From Bacilli bacterium (lineage in GTDB: Bacteria; Bacillota_I; Bacilli_A; RF39; UBA660), in assembly GCA_016296185.1 (NCBI GenBank), contig JAEDJT010000015.1:1-34523 (forward strand): a stretch of DNA of 34,523 bases, in the 5' to 3' direction. The position numbers and the translations under genes are program-made. This document shows, in pieces, positions 1 to 7,400 of this stretch; position 1 is the first letter of the stretch, and each line of letters starts with the position of its first letter. The notes under the pieces are model-generated. The model searched no databases. It was given only the letters and a program-made list of their open reading frames with translations, and had not been told where the DNA came from.

Positions 1-949
1 TATTAGTTGTATCTCCAGGATTTCCACCAGGATTATTTCCACCAGGATTATTTCCACCATGATTATTTCCACCAGAATTATTTCCGCCAGGACTCTTTTT
101 CTTCTTACCTGCTTTATCAGGATCAGCAGCACCTAAACCAGCCAATACAAGACCAGACGCAAGGAAACCTGCAGAAACAACAGCATTAACTTGTGTTTCA
201 AGTCCAGCATTAGCTCCATAAATATCTTTTAAAATAGAATCATATTCACTCCATGTATGACCAGAATCAGTAAGAACTTTATCCATATCATCTTTAGAAG
301 CCACTGCAAAGGCTCTAGATTTAAGACCTGATGTAACAAAAGAATTAACATCAGTAATAATAGTATCCATATCAGGTTTCTCACCACGAAGACCCGCTAA
401 TACAGCTTGACTCATTTCCATATTAATTGCTGTATAAGCTGAGTTTACCATTTCAGCTACAGTAATATAAGTAACATTTCCATTAACATCAACAAAACGA
501 TATTTTGCAACTTCTACACCATCAACAGTTTCAAATTTCCAATTCGAAGAATCATAACCTTCAACACTAGCTAAAGCAGATTTTAGACTAGGTTTAGTAC
601 TATCGAAATTTTGAATAGCTGTTCTAATTTGTTTTAAAGCATTTATATAATTAGTCATACCTTCTTTAAACTTGCTAATACATCCACAAGGACCATCATC
701 ATTTTTTGAAAGATTTTCTAATCCAGAATTATACGAATCAGCATTTGAAGTATAATCATAATCAACAACTTCTTCATTAGTATCAGGATCAGTATGAGTC
801 TTTTTTACTAATTCACTAGAAGTGCTAATTTTCATATCAGTTAAATTAGAAAATTTAGTTATAATTGATCCTGCATTATCGATAGCAGTTTGACATTTAT
901 CAATCATTGTATCTAATTTTGTATCATTTACAAGAACTTTAACCGCCAT
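1..949 (-). CDS. Large T7SS-associated secreted-type protein, N-terminal part (3' end beyond window)
   Basis: The frame is open from an ATG at 949 to the window edge, giving about 316 residues with no stop. A strong GGAGG site lies 7 bases upstream (957-961). The first 230 or so residues look helical and contain a Cys-Gly-Cys near residue 90. A hydrophobic Ala/Gly/Leu/Val segment follows, then a run of lysines, then a low-complexity tail of Gly-Gly-Asn-Asn-Pro/His/Ser repeats that is still running at the edge. It is the last visible gene of a four-gene cassette (17-base gap from the previous gene) downstream of esx genes. I infer a type VII secretion substrate with an N-terminal targeting region, a flexible linker and an unseen C-terminal domain. 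I do not see a clear LXG motif, so family membership is uncertain. A membrane-anchored protein with a periplasm-like linker is an alternative. Confidence 0.7.
   Translation of the reverse strand, partial: MAVKVLVNDTKLDTMIDKCQTAIDNAGSIITKFSNLTDMKISTSSELVKKTHTDPDTNEEVVDYDYTSNADSYNSGLENLSKNDDGPCGCISKFKEGMTNYINALKQIRTAIQNFDSTKPSLKSALASVEGYDSSNWKFETVDGVEVAKYRFVDVNGNVTYITVAEMVNSAYTAINMEMSQAVLAGLRGEKPDMDTIITDVNSFVTSGLKSRAFAVASKDDMDKVLTDSGHTWSEYDSILKDIYGANAGLETQVNAVVSAGFLASGLVLAGLGAADPDKAGKKKKSPGGNNSGGNNHGGNNPGGNNPGGNPGDTTN
16..95. repeat. 15-bp tandem repeats encoding Gly-Gly-Asn-Asn-X
   Basis: About five imperfect 15-base units (GATTATTTCCACCAG type on the plus strand) lie in frame inside the partial gene on the minus strand, each encoding GGNN followed by Pro, His or Ser. 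The array can expand or contract without a frameshift, so linker length is likely to vary between strains. Confidence 0.85.
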
Positions 950-966
950 AATAACACCTCCTTACA

Positions 967-1242
967 TTACCAATTTTTAGCATTAGTACTAATACTACTT
1001 TTCGCAGTATCATAACCAATTTCAAAAGCACTTTTTCCTCCGTATTCTGAAGTTCCAATAGTCGTTTTATAAAAACTAGTATTTTTTATAGACAACTTAG
1101 TCTCAATCGTATGAGATCCAGTAGAGCCAAGAATACAATTTTTTATATCATTTTCAATTTCAGTAATCAAACTTTTCAAAGATGTATAATCATCATAAAT
1201 AGAAGTCAATTTACTTTCATCGTATACATCACCTTTTGCCAT
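967..1242 (-). CDS. Small helical protein of the T7SS cassette, Esx-like size
   Basis: The product has 91 residues and starts MAKGDVYDESK. A GGCGGTGAA ribosome site overlaps the stop of the preceding gene (13-base gap). It is Ser/Thr/Lys/Ile-rich and probably helical in the first half, with a Trp as the last residue and no W-x-G motif. Its size and position between an Esx-fused protein and a larger secreted-type protein resemble the small helical partner proteins encoded before LXG toxins in type VIIb loci. That role is inference from context only; I do not recognise the family. Confidence 0.75.
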   Translation of the reverse strand: MAKGDVYDESKLTSIYDDYTSLKSLITEIENDIKNCILGSTGSHTIETKLSIKNTSFYKTTIGTSEYGGKSAFEIGYDTAKSSISTNAKNW

Positions 1243-1255
1243 AATAATTCACCGC

Positions 1256-2266
1256 CTATCCCCAATAAACATCATCAGCATCAAAGTCTGAAACTTTTTT
1301 CGCACGACCTTCATCATTAAATACATATAAAGTATCTGAATTAGATTGATATTTGTAATAGATTGTTCCATCTGGTCCAGTACCAAAATATTGGAAAGTA
1401 TGACCACCTCTATTAAAACTTCTATCAGTTCTACTAGACCCATCAGGATCTTTCGTAAACGTCATTGAAGCAACATACTCTGCATTATCAGATTGTGCAT
1501 TTGAAATGTTAGTATCATCATAAACCTCAAAATTCTTTTTACTTCCACTATACTTACCAGCAACAATTGATCCAGGATTATCATAATATAAATCATTAGA
1601 TCCTTCTTTATAATATAAATCTACACCATCTTTTGTTGTACCCAAATATGTAAGCGTAGTTGATGTACCATTTCGATAAAAAGTTCTTCTAGAAATAGTC
1701 TTAGAAACATTAGGATCATAATATAATTGATCATCAGCCAACATAGTAAGAGCTTCTTCACGACTTTTTGGAGTATTATCCGCTTCAGTAGTATCTGGAG
1801 TAGAAGGTGTTGTAACTGGAGTTGTATCAGGAGTTGTATCAGGAGTTTTTTCTTCTTCCTCCTTATCAAATCCCATAACTTTTCTATAATTACTATCTGT
1901 TACTTTAGAAGCATAATTACTATTACTAATAAATTTACCATAATTACTCTTAGTAAATTCTTCTCTAGACATTTGACTAGTAGCTTTTGTTATATTAGCT
2001 TCAAAGTTTTGATTATTAATTCCAACAATAGTAACCATTTTTACCCAATCATCAAAATTAGCTTTAAAATCTCCAAAAGTAGAACTGTTTTCATCCCATA
2101 AATTTAACAATGCCTTACCATAATCACCATAAATAGTAGGTCCGTTATTTACATATTCAGTTACTGCATCATTAGCAATTCTAAGTTTATCTGCAAAAGT
2201 ATCAAATAAAACTTCAAGATCTTCAATAGTTGATTGAACTTTATTATAATCAAATTTTTCTGCCAT
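1256..2266 (-). CDS. Esx-type N-terminal domain fused to C-terminal Tyr/Gly beta-repeats
   Basis: The product has 336 residues. Residues 1-100 look like a WXG100 helical hairpin. They begin MAEKFDYNKV, close to the MAEKFNYSNV start of the standalone Esx protein at 3347-3664, and have W-D-E at about residue 57 where that protein has W-N-E near residue 59. A Thr/Pro/Asp linker with TPDTTP-type repeats (about residues 135-170) leads to two copies of a beta-rich module with the pattern Y-[LF]-G-T-x-x-D-G-x-x-x-Y-Y, which end the protein. No signal peptide or membrane segment is visible, as expected for a type VII substrate. The gene follows its mirror-image partner after 11 bases, with an AGGTGGTG ribosome site. 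The mode of action is unknown; pairing with the previous gene's product through Esx domains is my inference. Confidence 0.85.
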   Translation of the reverse strand: MAEKFDYNKVQSTIEDLEVLFDTFADKLRIANDAVTEYVNNGPTIYGDYGKALLNLWDENSSTFGDFKANFDDWVKMVTIVGINNQNFEANITKATSQMSREEFTKSNYGKFISNSNYASKVTDSNYRKVMGFDKEEEEKTPDTTPDTTPVTTPSTPDTTEADNTPKSREEALTMLADDQLYYDPNVSKTISRRTFYRNGTSTTLTYLGTTKDGVDLYYKEGSNDLYYDNPGSIVAGKYSGSKKNFEVYDDTNISNAQSDNAEYVASMTFTKDPDGSSRTDRSFNRGGHTFQYFGTGPDGTIYYKYQSNSDTLYVFNDEGRAKKVSDFDADDVYWG

Positions 2267-2277
2267 ATCAGCACCAC

Positions 2278-3240
2278 CTAACTAAAATTTGATAATTGTG
2301 TATCAATATCAGCTCCTAATTGTTTAGCATCTTCTGAAGCTGTATCAAAAACAATTTTAAAACCTTTCATAATAACAACTAATTCATCTAAATTCTTTTT
2401 ATATCCATCTACACTATCCTTAAAAGCATTGTAAGACTCTCCATCCCATGCACCAGCAGATGGCATTCCATGTATTTTTGTATAAATATCATCAATAATT
2501 TCTTCAATATCTTTAGCGGTTTTATCCATAATAGTAGAAAGTTTTGTTTTTATCTCATCAGCATTACAAGCCATTGTATAATCAAAACTAGCATAAGGAT
2601 CCGTTTCAGTTTCTTGTTCTGCAGGTGGTTCTTCAACTACAGGATTTCCACCAGACTCTAAATAACTTTTCTTGTAACCACAATCTTCCCAACTTCCGCC
2701 GCCTGAAGGTATTCTATAAACATTTTGTAACGAATCACCATAATAATCATATCCATCTTTAGATCCATAATATGTCATTACTTCAGTTCCAGAACGACCA
2801 GGTAATTGTACATTTCTTTTTTGTGAATCTACACCTTCTACTTTAGTTAAATAATCTCCAACTCCAGGAGTTGAGGCTGTCTTTGTAGGATCTTCTGCAG
2901 ATTCACTAGTACCATATACATAAACACCATCTTTTTGTTGATAGTCAACTGTAGTAGAAGTTGAATCTTTTAAGTCTTTCCATTTAAAAGTTACATCTGT
3001 ATTTGGAACCTTAGCAGTATTATTACCATTTTGTCCTAAATCTTTCTCATCAACATCACCTTGTGCTGTTGCAACATAAACTTTTTCTACTGTACCCTCA
3101 TCAGAAACATAATATATTTGACAATTAGATTCAGAACTAGAAGGATTCTTAGTATAAAAATTATTACCTTCAGATGTTCCATAGTAATACCAAGTTTCAC
3201 CATTAATTTCAACTTTATCCCCACGATTGATAGTAGCCAT
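2278..3240 (-). CDS. N-terminal Tyr/Gly beta-repeats fused to C-terminal WXG100 domain
   Basis: The product has 320 residues. Residues 1-200 hold at least two copies of the beta-rich module also found at the C terminus of the next gene's product (Y-Y-G-T-S-E-G and Y-Y-G-S-K-D-G cores), with a more diverged copy between them. After an acidic Pro/Glu linker, residues of about 215-320 form a WXG100-like domain. Its W-D-G-E-S-Y-N-A-F-K motif near residue 266 closely matches W-Q-G-Q-A-Y-E-A-F-K in the standalone protein at 3683-3982. There is no signal peptide. The ribosome site GAGGGAG precedes the ATG. It heads a four-gene cassette separated from the esx pair by two hairpins. A C-terminal Esx domain on a larger protein is the reverse of the usual layout of T7SS substrates. 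Confidence 0.85.
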   Translation of the reverse strand: MATINRGDKVEINGETWYYYGTSEGNNFYTKNPSSSESNCQIYYVSDEGTVEKVYVATAQGDVDEKDLGQNGNNTAKVPNTDVTFKWKDLKDSTSTTVDYQQKDGVYVYGTSESAEDPTKTASTPGVGDYLTKVEGVDSQKRNVQLPGRSGTEVMTYYGSKDGYDYYGDSLQNVYRIPSGGGSWEDCGYKKSYLESGGNPVVEEPPAEQETETDPYASFDYTMACNADEIKTKLSTIMDKTAKDIEEIIDDIYTKIHGMPSAGAWDGESYNAFKDSVDGYKKNLDELVVIMKGFKIVFDTASEDAKQLGADIDTQLSNFS

Positions 3241-3270
3241 AAACTCTCCCTCATTTCATAAGTATTTTAA

Positions 3271-3339
3271 ATACATTATAAATAAAAGAGATCATCCTCT
3301 TTTACTTATAATGTATTGTGTTTATATAAAACACAATAC
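3271..3339 (-). promoter_or_regulatory. Two stacked hairpins between the esx genes and the substrate cassette
   Basis: Hairpin A (3313-3339) has a perfect 11-bp stem GTATTGTGTTT/AAACACAATAC and a 5-base loop. Hairpin B (3273-3314, extendable to 3271-3316) has an 18-bp stem with one imperfect pair and a 6-base loop. Their bases share 2-4 nucleotides, so the fully extended forms exclude each other. Neither is followed by a clean U-tract in the direction of transcription. A partial terminator, an RNA processing site or a 3'-end stabiliser that keeps esx mRNA above the downstream genes is more likely than full termination. No convincing promoter is visible within the gap. Confidence 0.6.
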
Positions 3340-3346
3340 TTTAATA

Positions 3347-3664
3347 TTATTGTTGATTTGCTTTTTGACCAGCTGCTTTAATTTCTTCTTCTAAATTAGC
3401 ATCATTTGATCCAGCATTTTGAACTAGTGAATCAATTTCTTCTATATATCTAGCGAATGCAGCAAATCTATTTGTTAATTCATTCCATTGAGCTTTCATA
3501 CTTTCAGCAGACACACCTGCGATTGCAACTTGTCCACTACCAGCAGTTAAAGAAGCTTCGAATTCCTCAGTACCTTTGTTTAAGTTTTGAATACCGCTAT
3601 CTTTTTCAGACATAACAGTAGTCATTGCAGAAGATACATTACTATAGTTAAACTTTTCTGCCAT
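3347..3664 (-). CDS. Esx/WXG100-family secreted protein, W-x-E variant
   Basis: The 105-residue product has the typical WXG100 length. Two predicted helices flank a turn at Q-W-N-E near residue 59, so the usual Gly of W-x-G is Glu here. Gly and Ala are enriched just before the turn. The C terminus is Glu/Ala/Lys/Gln-rich and lacks an evident YxxxD/E secretion tag. It has a good ribosome site and follows the other Esx gene after 18 bases. WXG100 proteins are exported as folded helical dimers by EssC; pairing with the 99-residue neighbour is inferred from co-transcription. The start resembles that of the Esx-fused protein at 1256-2266. Confidence 0.88.
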   Translation of the reverse strand: MAEKFNYSNVSSAMTTVMSEKDSGIQNLNKGTEEFEASLTAGSGQVAIAGVSAESMKAQWNELTNRFAAFARYIEEIDSLVQNAGSNDANLEEEIKAAGQKANQQ

Positions 3665-3682
3665 TTCTATAACCTCCTTATA

Positions 3683-3982
3683 TTAGTTAAATAAATTTAC
3701 ATTTGAATTTGTATTATCTTCAGATTCTTGTGCTATTTGATTAACAGTATTAATCCAAGCTTGAATTGTATCTACAAGTGGATCAATTGAACCACTTTTA
3801 TAAGTATCACAATAATTTTTAAATGCTTCATAAGCTTGACCTTGCCAATAATCTTCACTGTTCATTGTTGTATCAATTACAGTAAACATAGCTTCGATAT
3901 TACCTTTAAATTGATTTAAAGTAGAATTTAATTGATCAGCTAAAGCATAAATATTCTCTGTACTATATTCTAATCCGTCCAT
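3683..3982 (-). CDS. Esx/WXG100-family secreted protein, canonical W-x-G
   Basis: The 99-residue product has a clear W-Q-G-Q-A-Y-E-A-F motif near residue 45 between two helical stretches, the signature of WXG100 proteins. The C terminus is Asn/Ser-rich and ends N-L-F-N, without an obvious YxxxD. A GGAGGTGT ribosome site overlaps the end of the yukD-like gene, 13 bases away. It is the likely partner of the next gene's product in a secreted heterodimer (inference). Its W-x-G region is matched closely by the C-terminal domain of the 320-residue protein downstream. Confidence 0.92.
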   Translation of the reverse strand: MDGLEYSTENIYALADQLNSTLNQFKGNIEAMFTVIDTTMNSEDYWQGQAYEAFKNYCDTYKSGSIDPLVDTIQAWINTVNQIAQESEDNTNSNVNLFN

Positions 3983-3995
3983 TCTTCTACACCTC

Positions 3996-4256
3996 CTATA
4001 ATAATATTAATCTTGTTCCGTTTACGATTCCATTTTCTTTAAAATTTCTATCTACATCGTAAACATTACCCGTATCAGCATTAATTAAAGATAATTGATC
4101 AGTTATTGGAAACTGCTTATCACTCATCTCATTAATAGCTTTGTTTAATAAGAATATAATTTCAATAGTCTTCTTATTAATAGGAATAAAAACATTGTAT
4201 CTTTCTTCGATGCCAGGCACTATTAAATCTACACATACTTTATTAGTATTATCCAT
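3996..4256 (-). CDS. yukD: YukD/EsaB-like ubiquitin-fold T7SS component
   Basis: The product has 86 residues from the ATG at 4256. I prefer this start because the GGAGG at 4265-4269 lies 8 bases upstream; the next in-frame ATG (4271) is embedded in that site. It shows the short beta-grasp pattern of YukD/EsaB: an early Val/Leu strand, a helix with L-L-N-K-A-I-N, and the end G-I-V-N-G-T-R-L-I-L-L, which resembles the C terminus of the ubiquitin fold. EsaB/YukD is a cytosolic regulator or assembly factor of type VIIb systems. Being first in an operon with two Esx genes and next to essC supports the call. Confidence 0.85.
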   Translation of the reverse strand: MDNTNKVCVDLIVPGIEERYNVFIPINKKTIEIIFLLNKAINEMSDKQFPITDQLSLINADTGNVYDVDRNFKENGIVNGTRLILL

Positions 4257-4357
4257 AAATATTACCTCCATGTAATAAGTAGATTAAGAACATATTGATT
4301 AGCCTACCTAATTTATACCAATTCCCCACAACTATTCACTACACTCTTATACTATCA

Positions 4358-4386
4358 ATGATACTCTAAATAAGGTGTAAAGTCAA
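4358..4386 (-). promoter_or_regulatory. Promoter of the yukD-esx operon
   Basis: On the minus strand, TTGACT (4381-4386) and TATCAT (4358-4363) are separated by exactly 17 bases. A start near 4351 would leave a leader of about 80 bases before the yukD ribosome site. A small ATTAG/CTAAT hairpin is possible in that leader. Confidence 0.6.
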
Positions 4387-4421
4387 TAAAATAAACCCTA
4401 TAAATTCCGTGTAAACCGCAT

Positions 4422-4451
4422 AAAAAAAGCAAAGTTTTTTCTTTGCTTTTT
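4422..4451 (-). terminator. Intrinsic terminator after essC
   Basis: The stem AAAAAGCAAAG/CTTTGCTTTTT has a 6-base loop and is followed by a run of U on the minus strand. It touches the essC stop codon, so essC is probably not co-transcribed with yukD. Confidence 0.85.
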
Positions 4452-7400
4452 ATAACGTTTCAATTTGATCTTCTTCACCAACTTCAGTAATTACTTTCAT
4501 TAGTACAGTAACACTTCCATCAACGAAATAACCGAATGTATTATCCACTTTTGCAGATAACGCTCTTGAAGTTAATGTAGATTTAATTAAGAATTGAGAA
4601 CCCATTCCTTCACCAATCCATACACCTCTTGTAGGAGATACAATAGCTTTGTACCAAGGATCAAACTCACTCTTCTTAATGTTATCAGCACCATCAATAA
4701 TAATTAAATGTACTTTAGACATTGCTTTGATTTTAACAAATAAATCACCAAAATCTTTAGTAAATTCAGTACCTAATAACATCTTAAATTTATCTAATCC
4801 AACTATAACACAAACATATTCACCATAATTAGAAAGTGCATTAACATCAAATCCACCTTTTTCAAATTCTTCATACATTTTCATGAAGAACTCACCTAAT
4901 TGTTTAAATCCAGCAGGTAAATTAGTTTCATAGTATGATACAGTATCAGCATATTCAGAATAAACTCTTTCAGTATCGAATACATAAACATTTTTACCAA
5001 AAGATTGACCTAATTCTTTAATAAACATACCAGCAAATGTCTTAATATTAGCAAATTCTAAACCTGTAATAGTATGTTCCATATTTTTTGAAAGATTTAA
5101 ACATCTTACATTTAAAGATTCTTTTTCAACACCAACTGGAATACCGTTAACACCTTTATTTTCATCAGCACAATAAGAAATAGTAACTGTATCAGGTAAT
5201 ACTGGAATTTTAGGAGCACTAACTTTATATTTATCAGTTAATTCTTTAATTTTAACATTTACAAATTCTAATAAGAATTCTTTTTCTTTAGGAATTGCAG
5301 CTTGGAATTCATAAATATCATCTAATTTAACTAAACCACGACCAGGTAACGGTGCAGGTTCTAACTTAGTTCTAGATAATAATGAAGTATAATCATATTT
5401 ATCATTCATTTGTAATACTAAGTGGTTTGGTAAGTATTGACCTAACTTACTTCTAACACCATTAGTACCAGAAGCAGTAAGTATGAAATAAATACCATAT
5501 TTAGAACAATCACGTGTAATTGTAATTAATTGATCCATCAAGTCATCACCATAGTTTTCAGTAAATACTTCAAAACCATTAATAATAACAACAATATTAG
5601 GAACAATCTTACCACTTGTTTTACAATAACTAATATAATCACCACCGAAGTCAGCAAATGCTTTTCTTCTTTGTTCCATTATTTGACCAATCATCTTAAT
5701 ACAATTAATAGCTTTATCAGCTTCATTTTGGAATGCAACATCACCTACTTGAGGAGCTTTTCTATACATTCTTAATGTTTCTGAACCATAGTCTAATAAA
5801 TACATTTGTAATTCTTGAGGACTATAAGTAGAAATACATGAATATACTAATGAATTAATAACATCATCTTTACCAGAATCAGCAATACCATATACTATCC
5901 AGTTTCCACCTCTAGTAATTGGCATTGTAAGTAATCCTTGTTTTTGTAAATCTGGTGCATCGTATTCACCAATAACTGGATTAATATCACAATCAATTTT
6001 CTTATATTCATATTTTTCTTTTAAACCATCAATATAAATAATTGGTGGTAAAGCATTTAACCATAATTGTTTAACTTTAATATCTTCTTTCTTAGCAATT
6101 TCAACTAAATATTTCATAATATTTGGTAATTCTTCACCTTTTAACACACCTGTTACAGTATTTTTACCATCATCAACAACTTTAATAGGACTACCTAAGT
6201 TATTAACAAATGTAATTGAGTTATCAACTTTTTTCTTTCTTACGTCAGATTCATAATATGGAGCACCAGCCCATGCACTTTGACCTAATGCGAAGAATTC
6301 ATCATAACCAACTTGTAAGAAGAATCTACCAGTTTCTTTTAATGATGCAGCATCTGGACGTTTAATCATTTCTTGAGAGTCTGATCTATCTTGAACTTTT
6401 AAACATACTTTAAATTTAGAGTTTGACCAAATTTGATCATTAACTACACCACTTGGTTTTTGTGTAGCAAGAATTAAGTGAACACCTAACGAACGTCCGA
6501 TACGAGCAGTTGAGATTAACTCATCCATGAATTCAGGTTGTTGAGCTTTTAATTCTGCGAACTCATCGGAAATTATAAATAAGTGAGCAATAGGATCTTT
6601 AACTTGACCACTTCTATATAATCTTTGATATTTATAAATATCTATTGTTGATTCACCAACAGCATCTCTTGCTTTATTAAATTCAGCTTGTCTTCTTTTT
6701 AATTCTGATTGTAAAGAAGCAAGCGAACGATTAATACCATTAGCATCTAAGTTTGTAATGGTACCTGCTAAATGTGGTAATTTTAAACCTGTTTCTCTAT
6801 TTTCAAATGCACCAGCTAAACCTCCACCTTTGTAGTCGATTAATACAAATTGTGCTTCATAAGGATGGTAATTAATTGCCATACTTAAAATAAATGTAAT
6901 GATAAATTCAGATTTACCAGAACCTGTCATACCTGCAATTAATCCATGTGGACCATGAGCTTTTTCATGTAAATCTATTTTAAATAAATCACCAAATTCA
7001 TTAACACCTACAGGAGCTGCTAAAGAATTTATTGGATCATTTTCTTTCCACTTACCTAAACAGTTTAATTGATTAACATTAGAAACATTATACATTTCTA
7101 AGAATGAAATCATTTCAGGTAACACGAACTTACCACCATTTACAGCAATAGGAATATTACTAACAACATTAGTATATTTAGATAATGGTGCAAACATAAA
7201 GTCCGGTACAAAACTAATTCTTCTTTGTTCAATAAGTATTTTTTCAAAAATACCACCACTACGTTCATCTACATTAATGAAATGTTCAACTTCATTAGGT
7301 AATGCATTTAAACGTTCAGTACACATAATTAAACTTATACCAACATAATCAGGATTTTCTAAAATAGTTCTAATAATACTAACATTTCTTACAGCATCCA

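Noticed and set aside
16..95. Short direct repeats that could suggest a CRISPR array
   Set aside because: Units are contiguous, 15 bases long, in frame and without spacers; they encode a protein linker.
7..189. Plus-strand ORF with repeated His/Asp/Tyr/Phe units
   Set aside because: It is the antisense reading of the in-frame 15-bp Gly-Gly-Asn-Asn repeats of the minus-strand gene; no ribosome site.
1249..1869. Minus-strand alternative-frame ORFs (64 and 82 residues)
   Set aside because: They overlap the 336-residue gene in another frame and have Leu/Ile/Lys-biased composition; the main frame has clear domains.
1727..2101. 124-residue plus-strand ORF
   Set aside because: It lies antisense to the Esx-fused gene, is rich in Ser/Ile/Phe as expected for antisense of A+T-rich coding DNA, and has no ribosome site.
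5530..5775. Plus-strand ORF inside essC
   Set aside because: Antisense shadow of the ATPase gene with no supporting signals.
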